A stretch of 64,000 nucleotides of DNA from Alienimonas californiensis (lineage in GTDB: Bacteria; Planctomycetota; Planctomycetia; Planctomycetales; Planctomycetaceae), in NCBI RefSeq assembly GCF_007743815.1, contig NZ_CP036265.1, positions 4,409,823 to 4,473,822 on the forward strand, in the 5' to 3' direction. A program made the position numbers and the translations under genes. Positions 51,997 to 61,558 of this stretch are shown here, piece after piece (position 1 is the first letter of the stretch; each line of letters begins with the position of its first letter). The notes beneath the pieces are model-generated. The model had not been told where the DNA came from. It ran no database searches and saw nothing but the letters and a program-made list of their open reading frames with translations.

Positions 51997-53130
51997 GTGC
52001 ATCGCTCCGTCTACGTCCACGTCCCGTTCTGCCGGCATCGCTGCGGGTATTGCGATTTCACGCTTGTCGCCGGCCGCGACGACCTGGCCGATCGCTATCT
52101 CGCGGCGCTCGACCGGGAACTGGATCGCGTCGAACCGCCGGAGGCCGGCGGGCGGCGGGAGCTGGACACGCTGTTCCTCGGCGGCGGCACGCCCACCCGG
52201 CTGACGGGCCCGCAACTCGACCGACTGTTCGCCTCGGTCTTCCGTCGCTACCAGTTGGGGGAGGGGGCGGAGGTCTCTGTCGAGGCGAACCCCTCGGACG
52301 TCACGCCGGAACTCATCGACCGGCTCGCCGACGCGGGGGTGAACCGCATCAGCCTCGGCGTCCAGTCCTTCGACGCGGCCGCGCTGAAGACGCTCGAACG
52401 GGATCACCTCCCGGCGGACGTGCCCCGCGTGCTGGAGACCGTCCGGCGGCGGATCGACAACGTCTCGCTGGACCTCATCTACGCCGTGCCGGGGCAGGAT
52501 CTGGCGGGGTGGGAGGAGACGCTGGACGCGGCCCTCGCCCTGGAACCGACGCACCTCTCCACCTACGGGCTGACGTTCGAGAAGGGCACCGCCTTCTGGT
52601 CCCGCCGCCGCCGGGGGGAGCTGATCTCCCCGCCGGAGGAGTCGGAGCGGGACATGTACGCCGCGGCGATGGATCGCCCTGCCGCGGCCGGCCTGCGGCA
52701 GTACGAACTGAGCAGCCACGCCCGCCCGGGGTTCGAGTGTCGCCACAACCGGGCCTATTGGAGCGGGGACGAGTTCGAAGCGTTCGGCCCCGGGGCGGCG
52801 AGCCTGCTGGGCGGGGTGCGGCGGATGAACCACCGCGGCGTGCTCGGCTGGCTGCGTCGCCTCGAAGCCGGCGAGTCGCCGTGGATCGAGGAGGAGGCGC
52901 TCGGCCCGGCGGACCGGGCGCGGGAACTCGTCATGTTGAACCTCCGCCGTGTCGAGGGGATCGACGGCGAGGACTTCCCCCGCCGCACCGGCTTCAAGAT
53001 TGACGAGTTGCTCAGCGAGGAACTGCTCGAACAGCAACGCCTCGGACTGGTGGAGCGAGACGATGCCGGCGTCCGGCTGACCCGGGAGGGCCGCTTCGTC
53101 GCCGACGGAGTTATGTCGGCGTTCCTCTAA
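51997..53130 (+). CDS. hemW: HemW-like radical SAM protein (coproporphyrinogen oxidase-like)
   Basis: 377 residues from a GTG at 51997. It starts SVYVHVPFCRHRCGYCDFTL with the CxxxCxxC radical SAM motif. LDTLFLGGGTPTRLTGPQL, VSVEANPSDVTPELIDRLA, VNRISLGVQSFDAAALKTLE and THLSTYGLTFEKGTAFW follow, together with the C-terminal HemN-type domain (YELSSHARPGFECRHN, YWSGDEFEAFGPGAASLLGG). HemW proteins bind heme and act as heme chaperones and lack true HemN activity; the sequence alone does not exclude HemN. It is a single gene, divergent from the P450. Confidence 0.87.
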   Translation: MHRSVYVHVPFCRHRCGYCDFTLVAGRDDLADRYLAALDRELDRVEPPEAGGRRELDTLFLGGGTPTRLTGPQLDRLFASVFRRYQLGEGAEVSVEANPSDVTPELIDRLADAGVNRISLGVQSFDAAALKTLERDHLPADVPRVLETVRRRIDNVSLDLIYAVPGQDLAGWEETLDAALALEPTHLSTYGLTFEKGTAFWSRRRRGELISPPEESERDMYAAAMDRPAAAGLRQYELSSHARPGFECRHNRAYWSGDEFEAFGPGAASLLGGVRRMNHRGVLGWLRRLEAGESPWIEEEALGPADRARELVMLNLRRVEGIDGEDFPRRTGFKIDELLSEELLEQQRLGLVERDDAGVRLTREGRFVADGVMSAFL

Positions 53131-53336
53131 CAGGGGTCGGTCCGACGGAACTGCACAACGTGCGGGTTCGGCGGGTCGGGAAACGGCGCCGGGGCGGACG
53201 GGGCCAAATCGTCCCTTCGAGGCTGGACATCGCCAGACCCGGGTTGGGGCGGAGGGCGTCGCGAGCAATAATCGCGGTTCCTCCCCGCCGGCTCCGCCCG
53301 CCGGCCGCTCCCCGCCCAGCACCCCACGGACGTCCC

Positions 53337-56150
53337 TTGCCGGCCTTCCCCCAGAATGCGGACCCGGACGTCCGGCCGGGCCGCCGGTCTTCGGCGGTCC
53401 CCCGCGCCTCTTGGGCGCTCGCGGCGTTCTGCCTCGTCCTGCCCGCGGTCGGTTGGGGGCTGACGCAGATCCACCTGGAAAACGACGTCGAAAGCTGGCT
53501 GCCGGACGGCGACCCGGACGCGGCCCGCCTGGCCTGGTTCAAAGAGCACTTCCCCAGCGAGGACACGCTGGTCCTCAGTTGGGCCGGCGTGCAGGCGGGC
53601 GATCCGAAACTGGAAGAGTTCGCCGCCGCCATCCGCGGCGCCGCCGACGCCGAGGGCATCCCCCGCGGCGGCAGCCGCCTGATCGACCGCGTCGTCACCC
53701 CCACGGCACTGGCGAGCCGCATGGTGGAGTCCGGCGTGGAGCCGGAGGACGCCGTCCGCCGCGTCACCGGCCTGCTGGTCGGCGGCGGTCCGTTGCGGGT
53801 GGTGCTCACGCCGGTCGGCGAAGCGGACCCGGCCACCGCCGCGGAACGCATCGCCGCGGCGGTTCGCGTCGCCGCGGACGTCGACGCCGAGGTCGCCCCG
53901 GCCGTCGCCGGCGATCCCTACGCCGTGCCCACTTCGGCAGATGACGAGTCGGGAGACGGCGAGCCGGCGGGCGACATCCCCTTCGCGTTCCCCGCGGTCG
54001 GTCCGCACGATCTGACGGTCCGCTGGCCGCGAATGGACGCCTCGGCGGAGACGCTGGCGGCGGCCCGGGCCGCTGTGGAGGGCGTCCGCGACGCGGAGGG
54101 ACGGCCGTTCGTCGAGGAGGTTTTCCGCGTGCCGGGGCAGCCGGCGGCGATCTCCGTCACCCTCTCCGAGGCCGGCGCCGCCGATCCGAAGGCGACGGTG
54201 GCGGCGCTCAAGGAGGCCGCGGAGGCCGTCGGCGTGCCCCGGGACGAGTTACGAATCGGCGGACGCACCGTCACCGCGGTCGCCCTGAACCAGGCGCTGA
54301 AACGCACCGCCCTGAACCGGGAGGCGCCCGCCTGGAAGCTGTGGGAGCGGAGCCCGGTGCTGCTGTCGTTCCTGGTCTCCGCCCTGTTGGCTTTTTGGCT
54401 GTTGGGCGGGCTGCGGGTCTCGCTGTGCGTGCTGGGGGCGACGGTGTTCACCGTGCTGACCGCCCTGAGCATCGTCCCGCTGACCGGGGGCGGGATGAAC
54501 ATGGTGCTGGTCGTGATGCCCTCGCTGCTGATGGTGCTGACGCTCAGCGCGGGGGTGCACCTCGTCAACTACTACCGACACGCCGCGGAGAACGGCGCCC
54601 CGAACGCCGTCGCCCGGGCGTTGGCCGTCGCCCGCACGCCGACGACGCTGGCGGCCGGCACGACGGCCGTCGGGTTGATCTCCCTGTACGTCAGCCCGCT
54701 GACGCCGGTCAGCGAGTTCGGGCTCTACTCCTCGGCGGGCTGCGGGATCATGCTGGCCGTCGTGCTGTACGGCCTGCCGGCCCTGCTGGACCACCTCGCA
54801 CCGCCCCCGGCCGCTCGCCGCATCGGCAGCTCCGTGTGGGAAACGTACGCGCGAATCCTCACCCGGTGGCGGCTGCCGGTGATCGCCGGCTGTCTGCTCG
54901 TCGCCGCCGTCTGCTCGGCGGGGCTGACGCGGTTCCGCACGGAGACGAAGGTCATCAAGTACTTCCCGGCCTCGGAGCCGGTCGTGCAGGACTACGGCTA
55001 CTTCGAGGATCGCATCACGGGCGTGATTCCCGTCGACGTGGTGGTGCGGTTTGAGCAGGAGGCGCTCGAAGATCCCGAGCAGCGGTTCACGAACCGGCTG
55101 GAAGTGGTGCGGGCGGTGGCGGACCGCATCGCGGAGCACCCGGAGATCAGTGGGGCGGTCTCGCTGGCCAGTTTCGTCCCGAAGACCGAGCCGCTGCCGC
55201 CGGACGCCAGCCGTTTTGCCCGGATCAGCTACTTTCGGCGGGCCGGGGAGATTGAGAACCGCGTTCGCGAGAACCCCGCGTCGGCCGGCTTCGTGACGAC
55301 GACACGTCTGACCTCTCCCGAGGACGAAGACGGCGTGTCGCTGGCGGAGCCCGGCGACGAAATCTGGCGGATCAGCGCCCAGGCGAACATCCTCACCGAC
55401 GTCGATTACGCGGTCCTCACCGCCGACCTGCACACCGCCGCCGCGGACGTGCTGAAGGATGAACCGGGCGCCGGGTACGCCGTGACCGGGCTGGTACCGC
55501 TGTTCCTCCGCACGCAGGAGGCGGTGTTGGAAGGCCTGATTGAAAGTTTCGGGCTTGCCTTCGCCGTCATCGCGGTCGTGATGAGCGTCGTGCTGGGATC
55601 GGTGCGGGCGGGACTGACGGCGATGCTGCCGAACATCCTGCCGGTCACGGCGATCTTCGGGCTGATCAGCTGGCTCGCCGTGCCGGTGGACATCGGCATG
55701 ATGATCTCCGCCAGTGTGGCGCTGGGCATCGCGGTGGACGGCACCTTGCACTTGGTCGCCGCGTTCCGACACGCCCCCGCGGGACTGTCGCGGGAGGAAG
55801 CGGCTGCCCACGCCTTGCACGAATGCGGCCCGGCCCTGTGGCAGACGAGCCTGATCGTGGGCGTGGGCCTGCTGATGCTCGCCCCGGCGGAGCTGCTGCT
55901 GGTCAGCCGGTTCGGCTGGCTGATGTCCGCGCTGATCGCCGCGGCGCTGGTGGCGGACGTGGTGCTCCTGCCCGCGCTGCTCGCCGGGCCGATGGGGTCC
56001 CTGATTCGCCGTCAACCGGCCTCGGAGGACGACGACGAAGAGAGCGAACCGCCCGCGGCCGCCGGGGACGTCGGCGCCCGGGAGGAGCCGACCCGGGTCA
56101 AGACGCCGGAGCCCCGCCCGCAGTTGGCCGCGTTCACCCGGCCCGCCTGA
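53337..56150 (+). CDS. MMPL/RND-family membrane transporter
   Basis: 937 residues from a TTG at 53337, preferred because it follows a long C-rich leader like other genes here; in-frame codons continue upstream to 53160. Two RND halves are seen. The first has a single helix (WALAAFCLVLPAVGWGL), an extracytoplasmic domain (~90-360), and a helix bundle (LLSFLVSALLAFWLLGGLRV, GMNMVLVVMPSLLMVLTLSAG). The second half repeats this (LPVIAGCLLVAAVCSAGL, then FAVIAVVMSVVLGSVRAGLT and LAVPVDIGMMISASVALGIA). The C terminus is Glu/Pro-rich. MMPL proteins export lipids or hydrophobic molecules; the cargo is unknown. Confidence 0.85.
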   Translation: MPAFPQNADPDVRPGRRSSAVPRASWALAAFCLVLPAVGWGLTQIHLENDVESWLPDGDPDAARLAWFKEHFPSEDTLVLSWAGVQAGDPKLEEFAAAIRGAADAEGIPRGGSRLIDRVVTPTALASRMVESGVEPEDAVRRVTGLLVGGGPLRVVLTPVGEADPATAAERIAAAVRVAADVDAEVAPAVAGDPYAVPTSADDESGDGEPAGDIPFAFPAVGPHDLTVRWPRMDASAETLAAARAAVEGVRDAEGRPFVEEVFRVPGQPAAISVTLSEAGAADPKATVAALKEAAEAVGVPRDELRIGGRTVTAVALNQALKRTALNREAPAWKLWERSPVLLSFLVSALLAFWLLGGLRVSLCVLGATVFTVLTALSIVPLTGGGMNMVLVVMPSLLMVLTLSAGVHLVNYYRHAAENGAPNAVARALAVARTPTTLAAGTTAVGLISLYVSPLTPVSEFGLYSSAGCGIMLAVVLYGLPALLDHLAPPPAARRIGSSVWETYARILTRWRLPVIAGCLLVAAVCSAGLTRFRTETKVIKYFPASEPVVQDYGYFEDRITGVIPVDVVVRFEQEALEDPEQRFTNRLEVVRAVADRIAEHPEISGAVSLASFVPKTEPLPPDASRFARISYFRRAGEIENRVRENPASAGFVTTTRLTSPEDEDGVSLAEPGDEIWRISAQANILTDVDYAVLTADLHTAAADVLKDEPGAGYAVTGLVPLFLRTQEAVLEGLIESFGLAFAVIAVVMSVVLGSVRAGLTAMLPNILPVTAIFGLISWLAVPVDIGMMISASVALGIAVDGTLHLVAAFRHAPAGLSREEAAAHALHECGPALWQTSLIVGVGLLMLAPAELLLVSRFGWLMSALIAAALVADVVLLPALLAGPMGSLIRRQPASEDDDEESEPPAAAGDVGAREEPTRVKTPEPRPQLAAFTRPA

Positions 56151-56262
56151 CGCCGCCGCCGGGGCGGCGGCGATCCCCCGCGACGGAGGCGGTTCGAAGT
56201 TCGCCGGAGCCGGTTTCGACCGTAGGATGTCGGTTCCCCGCTCCTCCTCGCTCCCCCGGCCG

Positions 56263-56631
56263 ATGCCGAACGAGTACGTCGAACCCGTCGGCAACCGCAT
56301 CCTCGTCCGCAAGGACGAGAGCCGCGGTCAGACCCGCGGCGGGATCGTGCTGCCCAGCGACGCCGAGATCCCGACGATCACCGGCCGGGTCGTGGAGATC
56401 AGCGCAATGGTCGAACGCGACGCGGACTTTCCCGTCCGCAAGTACGACAAGGTGCTGTATCACCCCAAGCGGGCGATTCCGGTCGACCTCGAAGCGGACA
56501 ACCGGCTGTTCGTCGTGCCGATTGCAGACGTGTGCGCAGTGTTCCGCCGCAGCACGGACCCCGTCGGCAGCGGCGAACTGACGATCGCGGAGGAGGCCGG
56601 CGGCGACGGCGAGTCGGCCGGCGCCGGGTGA
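56263..56631 (+). CDS. groES: GroES-type co-chaperonin
   Basis: 122 residues from ATG 56263, preceded by a C-rich leader; an ATG at 56227 is in frame but less likely. VEPVGNRILVRKDESRGQTR, the mobile-loop region GGIVLPSDAEIPTITGRVVE, and YDKVLYHPKRAIPVDLE are GroES-like. The C-terminal extension of about 25 residues (SGELTIAEEAGGDGESAGAG) is acidic and unusual. No groEL is adjacent, so it may be one of several GroES paralogues or a specialised one. Confidence 0.8.
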   Translation: MPNEYVEPVGNRILVRKDESRGQTRGGIVLPSDAEIPTITGRVVEISAMVERDADFPVRKYDKVLYHPKRAIPVDLEADNRLFVVPIADVCAVFRRSTDPVGSGELTIAEEAGGDGESAGAG

Positions 56632-56654
56632 GAGCGCCAACGGATGGGCGCACG

Positions 56655-56690
56655 AAAAACGTCCCGGACCCTTACGGGGCCGGGACGCTT
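56655..56690 (-). terminator. Rho-independent terminator after rplU
   Basis: On the minus strand, CGTCCCGG (56687-56680) pairs with CCGGGACG (56667-56660), followed by TTTTT (56659-56655). It lies between convergent groES and rplU and fits the rplU direction. Confidence 0.85.
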
Positions 56691-56713
56691 TGAAAACGCA
56701 ACCGCGAGATTCG

Positions 56714-57055
56714 CTACTCGGACTTCTCTTCCAGCCCCGGCACGTTGAGGCCGGTCACCTGCACGGTGGTGTACTTCTGGCGGTGGCCGGTGTGCCGGCG
56801 GGAGTTCTTCCGGCGGCGGAGCTTCTGGATCTCCAGCTTCTGACCCTTATCCAGCGCCCGCAGCACCTCGGCGGTGACGGTGGCCCCATCGATCAGCGGG
56901 GCGCCGATCGTGCTGGAGCCGCCGCCGTTGGCCAGCAGGACGCGATCGAAGGTGATCGTGCCGCCCTCTTCGGCGTCGCGGCGGTAGTCGATGGACAGCT
57001 TCTCGCCGGGGGCGACGCGGTACTGACGGCTGCCGTCTTCAATGATCGCGAACAT
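56714..57055 (-). CDS. rplU: 50S ribosomal protein L21
   Basis: 113 residues from ATG 57055. It begins MFAIIEDGSRQYRVAPGEKL, the L21 N terminus. FDRVLLANGGGSSTIGAPLI and KLEIQKLRRRKNSRRHTGHR followed by KYTTVQVTGL match the family. In many genomes rplU sits with rpmA and obg; here it is alone, behind the RNase E/G gene, with an intrinsic terminator on each side. Confidence 0.95.
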   Translation of the reverse strand: MFAIIEDGSRQYRVAPGEKLSIDYRRDAEEGGTITFDRVLLANGGGSSTIGAPLIDGATVTAEVLRALDKGQKLEIQKLRRRKNSRRHTGHRQKYTTVQVTGLNVPGLEEKSE

Positions 57056-57131
57056 GGCTCTTTCTTCCGGCGGGCGCCGGGGCTCGGTTCCGGCCAGGAT
57101 CAATCCGGGCGCGGCGTCGGAGGGGGATGTG

Positions 57132-57164
57132 AAAAACGCCGAGGCCCGACCGGGCCTCGGCGTT
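57132..57164 (-). terminator. Rho-independent terminator after the RNase E/G gene
   Basis: A perfect inverted repeat AACGCCGAGGCCCG (57135-57148) / CGGGCCTCGGCGTT (57151-57164) is followed by a T run on the minus strand (57136-57132). It separates rne/rng from rplU. Confidence 0.85.
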
Positions 57165-57183
57165 GGAGCACTACCTTACGTGA

Positions 57184-58785
57184 TTACTTCCCGCCCCGCG
57201 AGGGAAGGGGGGGCAGGTTCTTCACCGGGCGGCCGTTGTCGTCCACGGCGGAGAGGGCGAGAAACTCCGGGTGGGTGTCCGCCTTGGCGCTGATGGCGAT
57301 CCGCACGTCGCGGTCCTCCTCCAGGTGCATGATCTCCCGCCGCTTGCGGTTGTTCAGGTCGTCGGCGACGGCCTCGTGCACGGTGACGGTCAGCTCGCAG
57401 ACGTTCTTCACCCCGGAGGCCGCCATCAGCACGCGCATCACCTCGATGGACATGCTCTCCGGCGTCTTGACCTGACCGGTGCCGTTGCAGCACGGGCAGT
57501 CGTTGTACAGCGCCCGGCCCAGCGAGGGCCGGATCCGCTGCCGGGTCATCTCGACCAGGCCGAACGCGCTGGGGCGGGAGACCTTGGTCCGAGCCCGGTC
57601 GCGTTCGAGGTGCTGCTCGAAGGCCCGCAGCAGGCCGCGGCGGTGCCGCTCGGCCCGCATGTCGATGAAGTCGTTGACGATCACCCCGCCGAGGTCGCGG
57701 AGCCGCAACTGACGGGCGATCTCCGCGGCGGCGGCGAGGTTCACCTTATAGGCGCTCTCCTCGGCGTCCTTGGCGCCGCGGGCGGAGCCGCTGTTCACGT
57801 CGATCGCGACGAGGGCTTCGGTCTGGTCGATCACGATCGAGCCGCCGCCCTTCAGCGGGACCTGCCGCTGCTGGATGTTGGCGATCTCGTCCTCAATGCC
57901 GTGCGCCTGGAACAGCGGGGCGTTGTCCTCATGGAAGTGCAGCCGAGCCGACATTTTCGGCATCATCGACTCCATGAAGTCCTTCGCCCGGTTGTAGGCG
58001 TCCTCCGCGTCGATGTGCACCGCGTCGATGCTGTCGTCGAAGGTGTCGCGGATGGTGCGGATCATGATGTCCGTCTCCTCGTGCACCGTGCAGACGCCGC
58101 TGGACTGCTCCACCTTCTCCGCGATCGACTGCCACAGCCGGGTGAGGTAGGTCAGGTCGGCCTTCAGGTCGCTCTGGCTGCGGCCCAGCGCGGCGGTGCG
58201 GACGATGTAGCCCACGCCCTTGGGCGGGTTCATGTCCCGCAGCATCCGGCGGAGCTCGCGGCGCTCGTCGTCATCCTCGATCTTCCGCGACACGCCCACC
58301 CGGCCGAGGCTGGGCATCAGCACCAGGTAGCGACCCGGCACGCTGATCTTGGTGGAGAGCGTCGGGCCCTTGTTGCCGAGCCCCTCCTTGATGACCTGGA
58401 CGAGCACCTCGCTGCCGCGGCGGAGGATCTCCTGAATCTGCGGCTTGCTCTGGGCCTTGCGATCGGCGCCGCGGTCGCCGCCGCGGCCGTTCCGGCCACG
58501 GGGGCCGTCGAAATCGTCGTCCGGGTCGCCGTCCGGGCGGAGGTGCTTGAAGTACTGATACTCCACGTCGGAGACGTGCAAAAAGCCGTTGCGGCCTTCG
58601 CCGAAGTCCACGAAGCACGCCTGAATCGACGGCTCGACGTTGACCACCTTCCCTTTGTAGATGTTCCCGACGAGGTTATCGCCGCTGGAACGCTCCAGGT
58701 AGAGCTCCTCCAGTCGGCCGTCCTCGACGATGGCGATGCGGGTCTCCTCCGGCTGGAGGACGTTGACGAGCATCTCTTTTTTCAC
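57184..58785 (-). CDS. rng: ribonuclease E/G family endoribonuclease
   Basis: 533 residues, RNase G-like length without a long RNase E scaffold. The S1 domain is GNIYKGKVVNVEPSIQACFV, with an Arg/Gly/Asp-rich insertion around residues 85-115. The DNase I-like active site has Asp in VIDQTEALVAIDVNSG and in GVIVNDFIDM. The zinc-link is CPCCNGTG. It cleaves single-stranded, 5'-monophosphorylated RNA in rRNA maturation and mRNA decay. A 318-bp gap precedes it, and it may belong to the same minus-strand run as the PTS genes. The choice of rng over rne is by length. Confidence 0.9.
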   Translation of the reverse strand: MKKEMLVNVLQPEETRIAIVEDGRLEELYLERSSGDNLVGNIYKGKVVNVEPSIQACFVDFGEGRNGFLHVSDVEYQYFKHLRPDGDPDDDFDGPRGRNGRGGDRGADRKAQSKPQIQEILRRGSEVLVQVIKEGLGNKGPTLSTKISVPGRYLVLMPSLGRVGVSRKIEDDDERRELRRMLRDMNPPKGVGYIVRTAALGRSQSDLKADLTYLTRLWQSIAEKVEQSSGVCTVHEETDIMIRTIRDTFDDSIDAVHIDAEDAYNRAKDFMESMMPKMSARLHFHEDNAPLFQAHGIEDEIANIQQRQVPLKGGGSIVIDQTEALVAIDVNSGSARGAKDAEESAYKVNLAAAAEIARQLRLRDLGGVIVNDFIDMRAERHRRGLLRAFEQHLERDRARTKVSRPSAFGLVEMTRQRIRPSLGRALYNDCPCCNGTGQVKTPESMSIEVMRVLMAASGVKNVCELTVTVHEAVADDLNNRKRREIMHLEEDRDVRIAISAKADTHPEFLALSAVDDNGRPVKNLPPLPSRGGK

Positions 58786-59103
58786 GGGGCACGCACCTTT
58801 CGATGGAAATGGAAAGATGACGGCCGAGCCCCGTCGCCCGTGCCGGCCCCCCGGACCAGCCCGTCGACGGACCGCGGGCGGCGGCGACGGGGTTCCGGAG
58901 GGCGGACGAACGCCCCCGACGCACGGCGATCGGCCGGCGGCGGGGCGTGAAGCGGGGTCGGACCGTCGGAGAGACGGACGCGGCGGCGGGGACCCGACAG
59001 GGTCCCGACGCCGCCGCGGGAAGCGACGTGTGCAGTTGTGCGAATCGAGCCCTGCGAACCGGCGAAAGCCGGTGCGAGCTGGCGGAACGGGGGGAACGAC
59101 CGA
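58786..59103 (-). other. intergenic region between ptsI and the RNase E/G gene
   Basis: 318 bp, GC-rich. No gene supported. A small hairpin ACCGGC (59058-59063), GAAA loop, GCCGGT (59068-59073) lies just after ptsI and may mark its 3' end. The rest could be the leader of the RNase gene; no promoter is clear. Confidence 0.45.
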
Positions 59104-60924
59104 TCACCGGGCGGCTCCCGCCCAGTGGTCGATGCGGTCGGAGTTCCGCGGGCGCAGCAGCGCCACGCGGTCGTCCGGCTCCGCGCGGCCGGCGCGGGTG
59201 CGCTCGACCTCGTCCCGCAGAAAATTTTCGACGTCCCGGGCCAGTTCCAGTCCGTCGGCGTGGGCGGCGATCCCCTCGCACCCGGGCAGGTCCAGCCGGC
59301 CGGCCAGATCCTTCAGTTCCGGGATCACGTGCGGCGTGACGCTGATCTGGCGGATGCCCAGCCCCAGCAAGAGGGGCAGGAACTTCGGATCGCTGCTCAT
59401 TTGGCCGCAGACCGTCACCGGCACGTCGTGCCGGGCGGAGGCTTCCACGACCATCCGGATCAGCCGCAGGACGGACGGGTCGGCCGCGGAGTACAGCGTC
59501 GCCAGATCCGGGTCCGCCCGGTCCGCCGCGAGGGTGTACTGGATCAGGTCGTTCGTCCCGATGCTGAAGAAGTCCACCTCCCGGGCGAAGTCGTCCGCCC
59601 GCAGGGCGGCACTGGGCACCTCGACCATCATCCCCACCGGCAGATCGCGGCGGAACGGGACGCCCTCTTCTTCGAGGTCTTCCATCACGTCGGCCAGCAC
59701 CATCTTGGCCTGACGAAGTTCCAGCAGCGTGCTGACCAGAGGGAACATCACCCGGACGTCGCCGCAGACGCTGGCCCGCAGGATGGCCCGCAACTGCGTT
59801 TTGAACGAGGGCAGGTTCTGCAGGCTCAGGCGGATGCTGCGCAGGCCCAGGGCACTGTCCAGGTGCCCGGCGACGCCCCGCCGCATGCTGTCGGTCAGTT
59901 TGTCGGCGCCGAGGTCCATCGTGCGGATCACCACCGGCCGACCGGGCATGGCGGTAACGACCTTGCAGTAGGCCTCGTAGTGCTCTTCCTCGGTCGGTTC
60001 GGCGTCGCCCTGGAGGTACAGGAACTCCGTGCGGTACAGGCCCACGCCGTCGCTGCCGCGGTCGGTGCAGTGGCCGACTTCCTCGGGGAACTCGATGTTC
60101 CCCATGATGTAAACCCGCTCCCCGTCGCGGGTGCGGGGCTGCACGTCGCGGTACGTTTGCAGCCGGATCGACTCAGTCCGACGGGCCTCGGCCCGGCGGC
60201 GGTAGTCGGCGAGGGTTTCCTCGTCCGGATCAATCAGCAGTTCGCCGCGCTGACCGTCGACGATGACGGTCTCCCCGCCGGCCACGTCAGACAGGAACCG
60301 CCCCACGCCGACCACCGCCGGCAGTTCCAGCGCCCCGGCGAGGATCGCCGTGTGACTGGTCCGCCCGCCGCCCTCAGTGACGAAGGCCAGGATCTTCGAG
60401 CGATCCAGCGACGCCGTTTCGCTCGGCGTCAGGTTCTTCGCGAGCAGGACGACCGGATGCGTCAGGTTTTTCAGCTCGTCCCGACCCTGTCCGAGCAGTT
60501 CGCGGAGGACTCGCTTCTCCAGGTCGAACAGGTCGGCGGCCCGCTCCGCCATCTGCGGATTGCCCATCTCCTGCAGCGCCTTGGTGTACTTGCGGATCAC
60601 CCGGCTGGCGGCGAACTCCGGCGAGTAACTCTTCTTGCGGATGTAGGTCCGCACCTCCTCACGGAAGCTGGCGTCCCGGGCGAGTTGCCCGTGGGCGGCG
60701 AAGATCGCCCCGTACTGGGCGCCGAGGCGATCGGCGGCGATCTGTTCGTTCTGGCCGATCTCCTCCGCGACCCGCTCCAGCGCCCGGTCCAGCCGGGCCA
60801 ACTCCGAATCGACCGCGTCCACCCGCACGTACTGGCTGGGGATGCGGAACGTCTCCACGCCCAGCACAACGGCAGGACCCACGGCCACCCCCGGGGAGAC
60901 GGCGATCCCTCGTTTGAGCAGCAT
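59104..60924 (-). CDS. ptsI: PTS enzyme I (phosphoenolpyruvate-protein phosphotransferase)
   Basis: 606 residues from ATG 60924 (MLLKRGIAVSPGVAVGPAVV). The phosphorylated His191 lies in TEGGGRTSHTAILAGALELP. PEP-binding and catalytic blocks of the C-terminal barrel are YRTEFLYLQGDAEPTEEEHY, VVIRTMDLGADKL, LGLRSIRLSL, MMVEVPSAALRADDFAREVD and VCGQMSSDPKFLPLLLGLGI, with the catalytic Cys. It transfers phosphate from PEP to HPr. The gene follows ptsH by 210 bp on the minus strand. Confidence 0.95.
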   Translation of the reverse strand: MLLKRGIAVSPGVAVGPAVVLGVETFRIPSQYVRVDAVDSELARLDRALERVAEEIGQNEQIAADRLGAQYGAIFAAHGQLARDASFREEVRTYIRKKSYSPEFAASRVIRKYTKALQEMGNPQMAERAADLFDLEKRVLRELLGQGRDELKNLTHPVVLLAKNLTPSETASLDRSKILAFVTEGGGRTSHTAILAGALELPAVVGVGRFLSDVAGGETVIVDGQRGELLIDPDEETLADYRRRAEARRTESIRLQTYRDVQPRTRDGERVYIMGNIEFPEEVGHCTDRGSDGVGLYRTEFLYLQGDAEPTEEEHYEAYCKVVTAMPGRPVVIRTMDLGADKLTDSMRRGVAGHLDSALGLRSIRLSLQNLPSFKTQLRAILRASVCGDVRVMFPLVSTLLELRQAKMVLADVMEDLEEEGVPFRRDLPVGMMVEVPSAALRADDFAREVDFFSIGTNDLIQYTLAADRADPDLATLYSAADPSVLRLIRMVVEASARHDVPVTVCGQMSSDPKFLPLLLGLGIRQISVTPHVIPELKDLAGRLDLPGCEGIAAHADGLELARDVENFLRDEVERTRAGRAEPDDRVALLRPRNSDRIDHWAGAAR

Positions 60925-61134
60925 GTTGCGGGTGACGGGGTAGGGAACGAACCCGGAGCCGAAGGGCCCGGTGGGCAGGAGTGTACAGCCGGCGAGGCGG
61001 GGGCGGCAGTCCGCAGTCCGGGGCGAAGCGGCGGACGGCCGCAAAACGGGCGGGAGGCCGAAAAGTCGTTCCCCGGCCGCACGGAAACGCACTCCTCCCG
61101 AGACGGTTCCTCCGAACGCCTCCCGGCCCGCCGA

Positions 61135-61440
61135 CTACTCCGGCATGTTCATGGCGATGAGGGCGGCGATCTCGTCGACCGCCTGGCGGGCGTCGGGGCC
61201 CTCGGCGGCGACGGTCACCTCGTCGCCGCACGCGGCGGCGAGCGTCAGGAGTTGGATCATCGCCTTCGCGTCCGCGGTCGTACTCCCCTTCGTCACCGTC
61301 ACGGCGCAGTTGAAGGCGGCCGCTTTCTGCGTCACCAAAGTAATCGGGCGCAGGTGCAGTCCGTCCGGACAGCCGACCTTGACGGTCCGAATCGCTGCGG
61401 CGTCCGCCTCCGGGGCGGGATTCCTCTCGTCGACCATCAT
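61135..61440 (-). CDS. ptsH: HPr phosphocarrier protein
   Basis: 101 residues from the first of two adjacent ATGs (61440). The phosphorylated His29 lies in CPDGLHLRPITLVTQKAAAF. The region of the regulatory Ser46 of Gram-positive HPr reads AKAMIQLLTLAAACG, with Ala in place of Ser. So catabolite control by HPr kinase on this protein is unlikely. It is between ptsN and ptsI, consistent with a regulatory PTS. Confidence 0.9.
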   Translation of the reverse strand: MMVDERNPAPEADAAAIRTVKVGCPDGLHLRPITLVTQKAAAFNCAVTVTKGSTTADAKAMIQLLTLAAACGDEVTVAAEGPDARQAVDEIAALIAMNMPE

Positions 61441-61558
61441 TTCAGGGGTGAAGGCGAACCGGATCCGCGGGGTGGCCGCCGTTCGCAGGTGCAAATCGAC
61501 GCGTCCGCACGCCGCGACGGGCGAGCGGACGCGTCGGTCCAGGGAAAGGGGACGGGGC

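Noticed and set aside
54249-56312. 687-codon minus-strand open frame
   Set aside because: Antisense to the MMPL transporter; His/Arg/Gln-rich low-complexity translation.
57271-58950. 559-codon plus-strand open frame
   Set aside because: Antisense to the RNase E/G gene, which shows S1 and catalytic motifs.
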